Positions 25,485-35,301 of a stretch of 64,000 nt of DNA are shown in pieces. The notes under the pieces were generated by a model. It worked only from the letters and a program-made list of their open reading frames with translations. It did not search any database and had not been told where the DNA came from. Each line of letters begins with the position of its first letter. Positions within the stretch are counted from its first letter, which is position 1. The translations under genes were made by a program, and so were the position numbers. The stretch comes from Microbacterium timonense (GTDB lineage Bacteria; Actinomycetota; Actinomycetes; Actinomycetales; Microbacteriaceae), in contig NZ_OLMV01000001.1 in the NCBI RefSeq assembly GCF_900292075.1, forward strand, positions 248,001-312,000. The letters run 5' to 3'.

Positions 25485-27083
25485 GTGCTCGCCGTGCACG
25501 ACCTTGAGATCCGCGTGGGCGCCCGCGTGCTCATGTCGGACGTGTCCTTCCGCGTGTCCGACGGCGACAAGATCGGGCTGGTCGGCCGCAACGGCGCAGG
25601 CAAGACCACGCTGACCAAGGTGCTCGCCGGCGACGTGCTGCCCACGGGAGGAAAGGTCGAGAGGTCGGGAGAGCTCGGCTACCTGCCCCAGGACCCGCGG
25701 TCGGGCGACCCGGAGATGCTCGCCCGCACCCGGATCCTCGACGCCCGCGGCCTCGGATCGCTCGCCATCGGCATGCACGAGGCATCCCTGGCGATGGCGT
25801 CGGACGACCTCGACGTCGCGGCTCGCGCCATGAGGAAGTACGGAAACCTCACGGAACGCTTCGAGGCGCTCGGGGGGTACGCGGCCGAGGCTGAGGCGGC
25901 GTCGATCGCCCACAACCTGTCGTTGCCCGATCGCATCCTCGACCAGCCGCTGAAGACCCTCTCCGGCGGTCAGCGTCGCCGCATCGAGCTTGCTCGCATC
26001 CTGTTCTCCGACGCGCAGACGATGATCCTCGACGAGCCGACCAACCACCTCGACGCCGACAGCGTCGTGTGGCTGCGCGACTTCCTGAAGGGATACAAGG
26101 GCGGTCTCATCGTCATCAGCCACGACGTGGAGCTCGTGGGCGAGACGGTCAACCGCGTGTTCTACCTCGACGCCAATCGCCAGGTCATCGACGTCTACAA
26201 CATGAACTGGAAGAACTACCTGCGCCAGCGGGTGGCCGACGAGGAGCGTCGCAAGAAGGAGCGCGCCAACGCCGAGAAGAAGGCGACCGCGCTTCAGCAG
26301 CAGGCGGCGAAGTTCGGTGCGAAGGCCACCAAGGCCGCCGCGGCGCACCAGATGATCGCTCGTGCGGAGAAGCTGCTGTCAGGTCTGGAAGAGGTGCGCC
26401 AGGAGGACCGGGTGGCGAAGCTGCGGTTCCCCAAGCCCGCGCCCTGCGGCAAGACACCGATCACCGCGTCCGGCCTGTCGAAGTCGTACGGTTCGCTGGA
26501 GATCTTCACCGATGTCGACCTCGCGATCGACCGCGGCTCCAAGGTCGTCGTGCTCGGCCTGAACGGTGCCGGCAAGACGACGCTGTTGCGGATCCTCGCG
26601 GGCGTCGACAGGCCCGACACCGGTGTGGTCGAGCCCGGTCATGGCCTGAAGATCGGCTACTACGCGCAGGAGCACGAGAACCTGGACGTCTCGCGGTCGG
26701 TGCTGGAGAACATGATGTCGGCGGCGCCCGACATCACCGCCACCGAGGCGCGAAAGGTGCTCGGATCGTTCCTGTTCACCGGCGACGACGTGCTCAAGCC
26801 CGCGGGGGTGCTGTCGGGCGGCGAGAAGACGCGGCTGTCGCTGGCCACGCTCGTCGTGTCGTCGGCGAACGTGCTGCTGCTGGATGAACCGACCAACAAC
26901 CTCGACCCGGCCTCGCGCGACGAGATCCTCGGGGCGCTGGCGCATTACGAGGGAGCCGTCATCCTCGTCTCCCACGACGAAGGCGCCGTGGAGGCCCTCA
27001 ACCCGGAGCGCGTGCTCATCCTGCCCGACGGCGTGGAAGACATCTGGGGCCGCGACTACGCGGATCTCGTCACGCTCGCGTGA
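25485..27083 (+). CDS. ABC-F family ATPase (ribosome-associated, Uup/EttA-like)
   Basis: 532 residues from GTG 25485 (VLAVHDLEIRVGARVL). Two ABC domains: Walker A GRNGAGKT near 39 and GLNGAGKT near 364; signatures LSGGQRRR and LSGGEKTR; Walker B MILDEPTNHLD and LLLDEPTNNLD. A charged linker (about 240-310, rich in Lys/Arg/Glu) joins them, and there are no membrane segments. Housekeeping actinobacterial translation factor type; a resistance role is not suggested because the linker is of ordinary length and no resistance context is seen. Confidence 0.93.
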   Translation: MLAVHDLEIRVGARVLMSDVSFRVSDGDKIGLVGRNGAGKTTLTKVLAGDVLPTGGKVERSGELGYLPQDPRSGDPEMLARTRILDARGLGSLAIGMHEASLAMASDDLDVAARAMRKYGNLTERFEALGGYAAEAEAASIAHNLSLPDRILDQPLKTLSGGQRRRIELARILFSDAQTMILDEPTNHLDADSVVWLRDFLKGYKGGLIVISHDVELVGETVNRVFYLDANRQVIDVYNMNWKNYLRQRVADEERRKKERANAEKKATALQQQAAKFGAKATKAAAAHQMIARAEKLLSGLEEVRQEDRVAKLRFPKPAPCGKTPITASGLSKSYGSLEIFTDVDLAIDRGSKVVVLGLNGAGKTTLLRILAGVDRPDTGVVEPGHGLKIGYYAQEHENLDVSRSVLENMMSAAPDITATEARKVLGSFLFTGDDVLKPAGVLSGGEKTRLSLATLVVSSANVLLLDEPTNNLDPASRDEILGALAHYEGAVILVSHDEGAVEALNPERVLILPDGVEDIWGRDYADLVTLA

Positions 27084-27093
27084 CCTATCCGCG

Positions 27094-27981
27094 TCAGCGG
27101 CCGGCGGCGTCGAGCAGGGCGTCCTCGTCCTCGGCATCGCGGTCCCTGCGGCGTCGTGGCGGCGCGGGCTGCGCGGCATCCGTCGTCGGCTCCGCCGCAG
27201 CGGCCTCCTCGGCGTCTTCGCGGCGGTGGCGGCGCTCCGTCCGGATCACGTACCCGATGAAGACGAAGCCCATCACCGCGAAGAGGATCCACTGGATGGC
27301 GTACGACAGGTGAGGACCGGGGTCGTCGGACGGCGCCTCCAGCGCGTTCGGTGAGGTGGCCGGCGTCGGGTCCTCGCTCACCAGCACCCCGTACGCGCTC
27401 CGCTCCAGCGCGGCGCCCGACTCCGCAGAGATCGCGCCGGCCGCGAGCTCCAGGTTGATCGTCGGCACCTGACCCTCCGGGGCCGACCGGCCAGACGAGG
27501 GCAGGGCCTCGCCGGGCCGCAGCCGCGCCACCACGGTGACCTCGCCGGCCGGGGGTGCGGGAACCGCGTCCGGTTCCGGCTGGTCCTGTCCGGGCGGTAC
27601 CCAGCCCCGGTCCACCAGGATCACACGGCCGTCGTCGAGCCGGAACGGAACCAGCACCTCGAACGCGGACGTGCCGCCGTGCGGGCGGTTGCGGGCGAGC
27701 AGCTGGTCGTCGGTGAGGTAGGTGCCGGTGAGGCGGACGGGACGCCATTCGTCCTGCGGGTCGAGCTCGCCGCCCGCGGGGATGACCTCTGCGAGCGGCA
27801 CCGCTGCGGCGTCGTAGTTCTCGGCGACGAGGGCGAGCTGCCCGGCCCGCTCCTGATTGCGCGAGAACTGCCAGTTCGACAAGAACGCGCACGCGATGGC
27901 GAAGACCACCGCCAGGGCGATGTAGATCGCCCACCGCCCGGCTCGCGGAAGCCGCTGCATGCTGACGGATCGGCGCGTCAT
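27094..27981 (-). CDS. SURF1 family cytochrome oxidase assembly protein
   Basis: 295 residues. Topology typical of SURF1: helix near residues 15-35, a large external domain with WRPVRLTGTYL, FEVLVPFRLDDGRVILVDRGWVPPG and SYAIQWILFAVM, the second helix near the C-terminus, then a charged tail with an Arg-rich stretch. It assists cytochrome aa3 oxidase assembly, in line with ctaA and ctaB in the window. Its start overlaps the stop of the small upstream gene (ATGA). Confidence 0.93.
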   Translation of the reverse strand: MTRRSVSMQRLPRAGRWAIYIALAVVFAIACAFLSNWQFSRNQERAGQLALVAENYDAAAVPLAEVIPAGGELDPQDEWRPVRLTGTYLTDDQLLARNRPHGGTSAFEVLVPFRLDDGRVILVDRGWVPPGQDQPEPDAVPAPPAGEVTVVARLRPGEALPSSGRSAPEGQVPTINLELAAGAISAESGAALERSAYGVLVSEDPTPATSPNALEAPSDDPGPHLSYAIQWILFAVMGFVFIGYVIRTERRHRREDAEEAAAAEPTTDAAQPAPPRRRRDRDAEDEDALLDAAGR

Positions 27982-28208
27982 CGTGGCGCCCCGGTCTCAG
28001 CCAGGGGCGCGACAGAGAGGGGGAAGTCGCGCGCGGCCAGGAAGTCCCGCAGGTAGTCGACGTGCTCGTCGCACGCCACCCACGTCTTGCGGCGGTCAGC
28101 GGTGTGGATGCGGGGATTGCGCCAGTCGATGCGCCAGTGCGCCGTGGCGCGGCATCCCGCTCGCGAGCAGACCGCGTCGGCGACCTGCCCGCTCGACTGC
28201 GCGCTCAT
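27978..28208 (-). CDS. Small Cys/His-rich protein, function unknown
   Basis: 76 residues from the ATG at 28208. Cysteines C14 and C19 (VCSRAGC), H24 and a later CDEH (C46, H49) could bind one zinc ion, which suggests a small zinc-ribbon-like protein. It is coupled by ATGA overlaps at both ends, to the DUF3099 gene upstream and SURF1 downstream, so it is genuinely translated. I recognise it as a conserved companion of this pair in actinobacteria but know no function; a copper or oxidase-assembly role is speculation. Confidence 0.8.
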   Translation of the reverse strand: MSAQSSGQVADAVCSRAGCRATAHWRIDWRNPRIHTADRRKTWVACDEHVDYLRDFLAARDFPLSVAPLAETGAPR

Positions 28209-28591
28209 GCCGGCCGGTCCGGGGTGCCGTCTGTGCCCGATTCGGGGGGCGCGACCGGATCGGTGCGCGCCTCTTCGATGCGGATCACGCGGGGCGCGGC
28301 GGGCGGTGCCGTGGGCGCGGCTGCGGGAAGGGCCGGCTCGGGATCCTCCCGACGGTTGCGCCTGGCCTCCTGACCGACGTTCGCCGAGACGACGGCGATG
28401 TAGGGCAGGAAGATGGCGGCGGCGCCGAGCACCCACGTGTACCAGCCGTACGGCGTGATGACGACCATCAGGATGAAGCATGCGATCCGCACGCCCATCA
28501 TCACCAGATACCGCGTGGACCGCGCGCTCACCTCGTCGCGCGGTGCGCGCGGCAGGGATGTCGCCGACGGGGCGTGGCTCGAGCTCTTCAC
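28205..28591 (-). CDS. DUF3099 family membrane protein
   Basis: 128 residues from GTG at 28591, preferred because a TACGCT -10-like element and GGAAG lie just upstream; an ATG at 28618 would add nine residues. Two helices (about 35-75: YLVMMGVRIACFILMVVI, WVLGAAAIFLPYIAVV) and a Pro/Ala-rich cytoplasmic tail with IRIEEA. DUF3099 proteins have no known function but usually stand next to SURF1 in actinobacteria. First gene of a three-gene unit. Confidence 0.82.
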   Translation of the reverse strand: MKSSSHAPSATSLPRAPRDEVSARSTRYLVMMGVRIACFILMVVITPYGWYTWVLGAAAIFLPYIAVVSANVGQEARRNRREDPEPALPAAAPTAPPAAPRVIRIEEARTDPVAPPESGTDGTPDRPA

Positions 28592-28657
28592 GGTGCTTCC
28601 AGCGTACGCCGGTTGCATCGCTTGATCGCCCTGGGAGCGGATCCCGGGGCGGGGGAT

Positions 28658-29200
28658 TCAGGAGCTGTAGGTGTAGCCCTGGTAGGTCGCCACGAAGAAC
28701 GAGAAGAACAGGATGGCGGCGATGATGCCGAGGACGGCGAAACCCACGCCGACCCACCCGACGATGGTGCCTGCCAGCGCCATGCCGCGACCTTGCTCGC
28801 CGCTGTTCTTGAGCTGGCTGAGCGACATGTGACCGGTGATCACGCCGACGATCGAGCCGATCAGCGGCAGGATGACGAAGGCCGAGATGGATGCGATGAG
28901 AGAGACGATCGCGAGGGTGTTCGTCTTGGCCGGGGCGCCGTAGCCGTAGCCGGCACCGTATGCCGGGGCGGCGCCGTAGGCCGACGGAGAGCCGTACGCC
29001 GGCGCGGAGCCGTAGGCCGGAGGCTCCGTGGGGGCGCCGTACGCGGGCGGCGGGTAGCTGCCCTGCGGCGGCGGATACGCGGCCGGTCCGGGCTGCGCGG
29101 GCTGCTGTGCCGACGGCGCGGGCGGGGCTGCCGGAGCGGGCGGAACCGGCGGATACGCGCCCGGTTCGGGTGCGGGGTTCTGAGGAGGGGTGTCGCTCAC
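28658..29200 (-). CDS. DUF4190 domain membrane protein with Tyr/Pro/Gly-rich N-terminus
   Basis: 180 residues from the GTG at 29200 with AAAGGG upstream; a longer reading to 29275 is less likely. The first 90 residues are low-complexity Pro/Ala/Gly/Tyr with repeated AYG and PPxYG units. Then come two helices with a short loop containing GHMSLSQLKNSGEQGRGMALAG, the signature of DUF4190. Probably a tail-in-cytoplasm membrane protein; function unknown. Divergent from fabG. Confidence 0.86.
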   Translation of the reverse strand: MSDTPPQNPAPEPGAYPPVPPAPAAPPAPSAQQPAQPGPAAYPPPQGSYPPPAYGAPTEPPAYGSAPAYGSPSAYGAAPAYGAGYGYGAPAKTNTLAIVSLIASISAFVILPLIGSIVGVITGHMSLSQLKNSGEQGRGMALAGTIVGWVGVGFAVLGIIAAILFFSFFVATYQGYTYSS

Positions 29201-29329
29201 GGTGGCCCTTTCGTCGGTGTCTGCGTCCAGCGTTCCAGCGCCGCCCGGGGCTGTCAAACGGGAAGGGGAGGACACCGGAGCCGCCGCTAGGCTGGTGCGG
29301 ATCCGCCACTGAACCCGGGAGCGTCCCCT

Positions 29330-30040
29330 ATGTCCACTGATCGCGTCGTCCTCGTCACCGGCGGCAACCGCGGCATCGGCCGCGCCATCGCCGAACGCTT
29401 CGTCGCCGCCGGGTACAAGGTCGCGGTGACGGCGCGCTCCGGCGAGGGGCCCGAAGGCGCTCTGACGGTGCGCGCCGATGTGACGGATGCCGCCGCCGTG
29501 GATGCCGCCTTCACGGAGGTGGAGAGCACCCTCGGACCGGTCGAGATCGTCGTCGCCAACGCCGGCATCACCAAGGACACGCTCCTGCTGCGGATGACCG
29601 AGGACGATTTCGACAGCGTCGTCGCGACGAACCTCGGCGGCGCCTTCCGCGTGGTCAAGCGAGCATCGAAGGGCATGCTGCGCGCCAAGTGGGGACGCGT
29701 GATCCTCATCTCCAGTGTGGTCGGGCTCTACGGCTCCGCCGGCCAGATCAACTATGCGGCGTCCAAGAGCGCGCTCGTAGGCTTCGCTCGGTCGTTGACA
29801 CGTGAGCTCGGCGGACGGGGCATCACGGCGAATGTCGTGGCACCGGGCTTCATCGAGACGGACATGACCGCCGAGCTCCCGGCCGAGACCCAGGCCGAGT
29901 ACAAGAAGAGCATCCCGGCCGGCCGTTTCGCGACCGCGGACGAGGTCGCCGGTGTCGTGGCGTGGATGGCGTCGGACGATGCCGCCTACATCTCAGGAGC
30001 CGTCATCCCTGTCGACGGTGGCCTGGGCATGGGGCACTGA
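29330..30040 (+). CDS. fabG: 3-oxoacyl-[ACP] reductase
   Basis: 236-residue short-chain dehydrogenase. Cofactor motif GGNRGIG (11-17), NAG in VVANAGIT, catalytic Ser in ISSVVG, Y142 and K146 (INYAASK), and the end EVAGVVAWMASDDAAYISGAVIPVDGG. These fit FabG of fatty acid synthesis (NADPH-dependent). It stands alone, not in a fab operon, as in several actinobacteria with type I FAS, so another ketoacyl or polyhydroxyalkanoate role is possible. Confidence 0.85.
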   Translation: MSTDRVVLVTGGNRGIGRAIAERFVAAGYKVAVTARSGEGPEGALTVRADVTDAAAVDAAFTEVESTLGPVEIVVANAGITKDTLLLRMTEDDFDSVVATNLGGAFRVVKRASKGMLRAKWGRVILISSVVGLYGSAGQINYAASKSALVGFARSLTRELGGRGITANVVAPGFIETDMTAELPAETQAEYKKSIPAGRFATADEVAGVVAWMASDDAAYISGAVIPVDGGLGMGH

Positions 30041-30085
30041 TCCGATCGCATGCCTCTCGTGCTCCTGCTTCTTCGGTGAGCCGGG

Positions 30086-30793
30086 TCAGCCGATCGCCTG
30101 CAGGATGGCCTCGGCCACCGCGCCGGGTCGCGAGAACTGCGGCCAGTGCCCGGTGGGATCGCCGGGACGGCCCAGCTCGATGATCTCGAGGTGCTCGAGC
30201 GCCGCCAGTTCCGCCGCCCATGCCGGCGCAGCGGCGATGATCTCGCGGATCTGCGCCGCCGGAACTGTTCCGGTGATGATCGTGGCGGGCACGGAGCGAC
30301 GGCGCTCGTCCGTGAGATGGATCGGGTCGGTCGGCACCCGCGCGGGCACGGAACGCGCACGATCCGCCGCCGCAGCCCTGGTCTGCGCGTCGAGGTCCGA
30401 GACGTCCGACTCGTCGAAGAAGTCCCAGCCCGGGAACGGAACGACACCGTCGACGACGGGGAATTCAGAGATCGACCCGCCGTCGCCCGGCGGGAACGTG
30501 TCGAGGAAGACGACATGCGCGACGCGGTCGGGTCGTGCATCGACGGCCCCGTAGACGACGTTGCCGCCGCCGGAATGGCCGACGAGGGCGATCGGGCCGT
30601 CGAGACGGTCGAGCTCTGCGACCGTCGCGGCGATCCAGTCGGCGATCCCGACGCCCGAGGAGTCGGCACCGGTGGCGCCCACGCCCGGCATGGTGAGAGC
30701 GTGCGTGCGATGTCCGGCCGCTTCGAGGGCGGGGGAGACCTCCCCCCACGACGACGCGTCGAGCCAGAGACCGGGGACCAGGATGATGTGCAT
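30086..30793 (-). CDS. Alpha/beta hydrolase
   Basis: 235 residues. Begins with the strand and oxyanion region MHIILVPGLWLDASSW; nucleophile elbow GHSGGG (Ser). Late His in TGHWPQFSRP is consistent with a complete triad, and the acid is probably the Asp in HVVFLDTFPPGD. No signal peptide, so cytoplasmic. The family includes esterases and salicylate-esterase-like enzymes; substrate unknown. TAGCGT lies 6 nt before the ATG (minus strand, 30800-30805). Confidence 0.85.
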   Translation of the reverse strand: MHIILVPGLWLDASSWGEVSPALEAAGHRTHALTMPGVGATGADSSGVGIADWIAATVAELDRLDGPIALVGHSGGGNVVYGAVDARPDRVAHVVFLDTFPPGDGGSISEFPVVDGVVPFPGWDFFDESDVSDLDAQTRAAAADRARSVPARVPTDPIHLTDERRRSVPATIITGTVPAAQIREIIAAAPAWAAELAALEHLEIIELGRPGDPTGHWPQFSRPGAVAEAILQAIG

Positions 30794-30840
30794 CCTCCGA
30801 CGCTAGTCGCCGGCCCCGACATCGCGCCGGGCGGGACTCC

Positions 30841-31482
30841 TCAGGGAAGGAGGGGGATGATCTCGGCGAGGTCCACCGGCGCCACGACGACGTCCGCGCG
30901 GGCGCGCACAGCGGGCTTGGCGTTGAAGGCGATCCCGAGGCCGGCCGCCGACATCATCTCGAGGTCGTTCGCGCCGTCCCCGATCGCGATCGTCCGATGA
31001 AGGGGCACATCGCGCTCGGCGGCCCATTCCCGCAGCGCGGCGGCCTTGCCCGCGGCATCCACGATCCCGCCGTCGACGGTGCCGCTGAGCACGCCGTCCC
31101 GGTGGACGAGGCGGTTCGCCCGCCACATGTCCACGCCGAGGTCGGGCGCGACGGTGTCGAGGATCTCGTGGAATCCGCCCGAGACCACCCCCACGGCGCC
31201 GCCACGCTCGTGCACGGTGCGGATGAGATCGGTCACCCCGGGCGTGGGCTCGATCCGCGACAGCACGCGCGCGAACGCGGCGACGGGCACGCCTTCCAGT
31301 TCGCGGACGCGGGAGCGCAGGCTCGTGGCGAAGTCCACCTCACCGCGCATCGCGGCCTCCGTCGCGGCAGCCACCTCCGGGCCGCGGCCCGCCTCATCGG
31401 CGATGAGTTCGATGACCTCGTTGCGGATGAGCGTCGAGTCGGCGTCGAGGACCACGAGGAAGCGAGCGGGGGCGACGGGCAT
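30841..31482 (-). CDS. serB: Phosphoserine phosphatase
   Basis: 213-residue HAD phosphatase. Motif I is D13-A-D15-ST (VVLDADSTLIRNE), motif II is GVVSGGFHEI, and motif III/IV is AIGDGANDLEMMSAAGLGIAFNAKP, all typical of SerB, which makes serine from phosphoserine. It lacks the N-terminal ACT-like domain of longer SerB forms. TAGCGT lies 6 nt before the start (31489-31494), which suggests a leaderless mRNA. Confidence 0.94.
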   Translation of the reverse strand: MPVAPARFLVVLDADSTLIRNEVIELIADEAGRGPEVAAATEAAMRGEVDFATSLRSRVRELEGVPVAAFARVLSRIEPTPGVTDLIRTVHERGGAVGVVSGGFHEILDTVAPDLGVDMWRANRLVHRDGVLSGTVDGGIVDAAGKAAALREWAAERDVPLHRTIAIGDGANDLEMMSAAGLGIAFNAKPAVRARADVVVAPVDLAEIIPLLP

Positions 31483-31525
31483 GCCTCAACGCTAGTCGGG
31501 GCCGCCGCCGGTGCCCGACCGTGTG

Positions 31526-32770
<1,245 letters not shown>

Positions 32771-32846
32771 GGTGCCACACTAGGGCCGCGGCGAGATTAC
32801 GGGTACCCGCTACACGCGGACGTCGACGTGTATTAGGTTTCGTGCC

Positions 32847-34040
32847 ATGCGCGTCGACATCGTGACCAAGGAGTACCCGCCCGAGATCTACGGCGGGGCC
32901 GGTGTGCACGTGACGGAACTCGTGAAGGCGCTGCGGTCGAGCATCGACGTGCGGGTGCGCGCGTTCGGGGCCGACCGCGACGAGGAGGGGACCACCTCGT
33001 ATCGTGTGCCGGCGGAGCTGTCGGCGGCGAACGCGGCCGTGCAGACGCTCGGGACGGACCTCGAGATCGTCTCGGACGTCGCGGGTGCCGACGTCGTGCA
33101 CAGCCACACCTGGTACGCCAACTTCGCGGGCCACCTCGCCGGGCTGCTGCACGGCATCCCGCACATCGTCACCGCGCACAGCCTCGAGCCGCTGCGTCCC
33201 TGGAAGGCCGAGCAGCTGGGTGGCGGCTATGCGGTGTCGAGCTGGATCGAGAAGACCGCGTACGAGAGCGCCGCGGCGATCGTGGCCGTCAGCGACGGCA
33301 TGCGGACCGACATCCTGCGAAGCTACCCGAGCCTGGACCCCGATCGCGTCCGCGTGATCTACAACGGCATCGACGCCGAGGCGTGGCATCCGGTCGAAGA
33401 CGCGGAGCTGCTGGCCGAACTCGGCATCGATCCCGCCAAGCCGTCGGTCGTCTTCGTCGGGCGCATCACTCGTCAGAAGGGGCTGCCGTACTTCCTGCGG
33501 GCCGCCGAACGCCTCCCTGCCGACGTGCAGGTCGTGCTCGCGGCCGGTGCGCCCGACACCCCGCAGATCATGGCCGAGGTCGAGGCGCTCGTGCGGGGAC
33601 TGAAGCAGTCGCGCGCCGGCGTCGTGTGGCTCGACCGGATGCTCTCGCGGCATGAGCTCTGCACGATCCTCAGCGCCGCCACCACGTTCGTCTGCCCTTC
33701 GGTGTACGAGCCGCTGGGCATCGTGAACCTCGAGGCGATGGCGTGCGGGGCGGCGGTGGTCGGCACCGCGACCGGCGGCATTCCCGAGGTCGTCGTCGAC
33801 GGTGTCACCGGCCGGCTGGTTCCGATCGACCAGGTGCAGGACGGGACGGGCACGCCGACCGATCCGGAACGGTTCGTGGCCGATCTCGCGCGCGTGCTCA
33901 CCGAGGTCGTGAGCGATCCGGAACGGGCGAGGGCGTACGGCGCCGCGGGCCGCAAGCGGGCGACCGAGGATTTCAGCTGGCAGCGCATCGCGGAGCAGAC
34001 GGCGGCGCTGTACGCGGAGGTGGCGGCCGGCGGCCGATAG
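32847..34040 (+). CDS. glgA: Glycogen synthase / alpha-maltose-1-phosphate synthase, GT4 type
   Basis: 397 residues. Begins MRVDIVTKEYPPEIYGGAGVHV; GT-B fold with FVGRITRQKGLPYFLRAA and the C-terminal E-x7-E region YEPLGIVNLEAMACG. This short GT4 form is the actinobacterial one; in mycobacteria the same type (GlgM) makes maltose-1-phosphate from ADP-glucose and glucose-1-phosphate. TAGGTT lies 7 nt before the ATG (32834-32839). Paired with divergent glgC. Confidence 0.93.
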   Translation: MRVDIVTKEYPPEIYGGAGVHVTELVKALRSSIDVRVRAFGADRDEEGTTSYRVPAELSAANAAVQTLGTDLEIVSDVAGADVVHSHTWYANFAGHLAGLLHGIPHIVTAHSLEPLRPWKAEQLGGGYAVSSWIEKTAYESAAAIVAVSDGMRTDILRSYPSLDPDRVRVIYNGIDAEAWHPVEDAELLAELGIDPAKPSVVFVGRITRQKGLPYFLRAAERLPADVQVVLAAGAPDTPQIMAEVEALVRGLKQSRAGVVWLDRMLSRHELCTILSAATTFVCPSVYEPLGIVNLEAMACGAAVVGTATGGIPEVVVDGVTGRLVPIDQVQDGTGTPTDPERFVADLARVLTEVVSDPERARAYGAAGRKRATEDFSWQRIAEQTAALYAEVAAGGR

Positions 34041-34050
34041 GCTGGGAGGC

Positions 34051-34836
34051 ATGCCTGAGGTGCTCGAGTTCTCCGACGTCGTCGTCCGCCGAAACGCCCG
34101 GAACATCGTCGATCACCTCGACTGGACGATCAGCGACGACGAGCGCTGGGTGGTTCTCGGGCCCAACGGCGCGGGCAAGACGACCGTGCTGCAGATGGCC
34201 GACACGCTGCTGCACCCGACGTCGGGCACGGTGACGATCCTCGGCGAGCGGCTGGGCCGCACGGACGTGTTCGAGCTGCGGCCGCGGATCGGGTTCGCGT
34301 CGTCTGCGATGGCCCGGCGCGTGCCGCCCGAGGAGACCGTGCTGAACGTGGTGCTCACCGCCGCCTACTCGGTGCTCGGACGGTGGCGCGAGGACTACGA
34401 GGACATCGACGAGCGCCGCGCGCTGCGTGTGCTGGCCGAATGGAAGCTCGACCACCTGGCGGACCGCACCTTCGGCACCCTCAGCGACGGCGAGCAGAAG
34501 CGCGTGCAGATCGCCCGCGCCGTGATGACCGACCCGGAGCTGCTGCTGCTGGACGAGCCGACGGCGAGTCTGGACCTCGGCGCGCGGGAGGAGCTGCTCA
34601 TCCTGCTGGGCGGGTACGCCCAGGCCCCCACCACGCCGGCGATGATCATGGTCACGCATCACGTCGAGGAGATCCCCGTCGGGTTCACCCACGTGCTGCT
34701 ACTGCGCGAGGGGAAGGCGGTGGCATCCGGTCCCATCGCGGCGACCCTCACCGCCGAGGCGCTGAGCGAGACGTTCGGCGCGCCGATCCGTCTCACCGAG
34801 GACGGCGGCCGGTTCGCGGCGCGCGCTGCCCACTGA
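34051..34836 (+). CDS. ABC transporter ATP-binding protein without a partner permease
   Basis: 261 residues. Walker A GPNGAGKT, an altered signature LSDGEQKR in place of LSGGQ, Walker B LLLLDEPTASLD and switch MVTHHVEEI. The LSDGEQKR form occurs in ModF/YlmA-like ATPases. No permease gene is adjacent, so its partner or even a transport role is unclear. The -10 element TAGGCT (34038-34043) contains the glgA stop codon and lies 7 nt before the ATG. Confidence 0.88.
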   Translation: MPEVLEFSDVVVRRNARNIVDHLDWTISDDERWVVLGPNGAGKTTVLQMADTLLHPTSGTVTILGERLGRTDVFELRPRIGFASSAMARRVPPEETVLNVVLTAAYSVLGRWREDYEDIDERRALRVLAEWKLDHLADRTFGTLSDGEQKRVQIARAVMTDPELLLLDEPTASLDLGAREELLILLGGYAQAPTTPAMIMVTHHVEEIPVGFTHVLLLREGKAVASGPIAATLTAEALSETFGAPIRLTEDGGRFAARAAH

Positions 34837-34878
34837 TCCGCGATCCGCGGGCGATTCCGCGTCGGCCGCGCGGCCTGA

Positions 34879-34959
34879 TAGAATCGTCCCTTGGTGCGCT
34901 CGCACCGCAGACTTTGACCGCCCTGGCAAAATCCAGGGCGCCTTCCTCAAAGGACCATC
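34879..34959 (+). promoter_or_regulatory. rpmE2 promoter -10 and structured leader
   Basis: TAGAAT at 34879-34884, then a leader of about 70 nt with two hairpins: GGTGCG/CGCACC (34893-34906) and GCCCTGG/CCAGGGC (34920-34939, loop CAAAAT), followed by AAAGGA before the ATG. This could be an autoregulatory ribosomal-protein leader. I see no Zur box. Confidence 0.5.
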
Positions 34960-35211
34960 ATGAAGACTGACATCCACCCGGACTACCAGGCCGTCGTGTT
35001 CCGTGACCTCGGCTCGGGCGAGACCTTCCTCACCCGCTCGACGGTGACCAGCGACAAGACGATCGAGCTCGACGGCGTCGAGTACCCCGTCATCGACGTC
35101 GAGATCTCGTCGGCGTCGCACCCGTTCTACACGGGCAAGCAGCGCATCATGGACTCGGCCGGCCGCGTCGAGAAGTTCAACCAGCGCTTCAAGAACTTCG
35201 GCTCCAAGTAA
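34960..35211 (+). CDS. rpmE2: 50S ribosomal protein L31 type B
   Basis: 83 residues, starting [25 protein letters not shown] and ending [14 protein letters not shown], as in type B L31. It has no cysteines, so it is the zinc-independent form; in many bacteria this paralogue replaces the zinc-binding form under zinc limitation, while in many actinobacteria it is the main copy. Strong hairpin terminator downstream. Confidence 0.97.
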   Translation: MKTDIHPDYQAVVFRDLGSGETFLTRSTVTSDKTIELDGVEYPVIDVEISSASHPFYTGKQRIMDSAGRVEKFNQRFKNFGSK

Positions 35212-35256
35212 CGGGTGCCTCCGGCGCCGGGCGACGGCGCCGGCATCGCAGACGTT

Positions 35257-35286
35257 CAGAAGACCCCGCTTCGGCGGGGTCTTCTG
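35257..35286. terminator. Hairpin terminator after rpmE2
   Basis: Perfect 13-bp stem CAGAAGACCCCGC (35257-35269) / GCGGGGTCTTCTG (35274-35286) with the stable tetraloop TTCG. Also serves the convergent exonuclease gene. Confidence 0.93.
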
Positions 35287-35301
35287 CGTCGGGGCAACCG
35301 C

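Noticed and set aside
25433..25507. 24-codon upstream ORF before the ABC-F gene, possible leader peptide for drug-induced attenuation
   Set aside because: The ATG lies only 2 nt after the -10 box, so it precedes the expected start of transcription at about 25437, and no ribosome site is present.
27978..29309. 443-codon frame on the minus strand covering several small genes
   Set aside because: Only its last 76 codons (from 28208) are supported; the rest is shadow of DUF3099 and DUF4190 genes in other frames.
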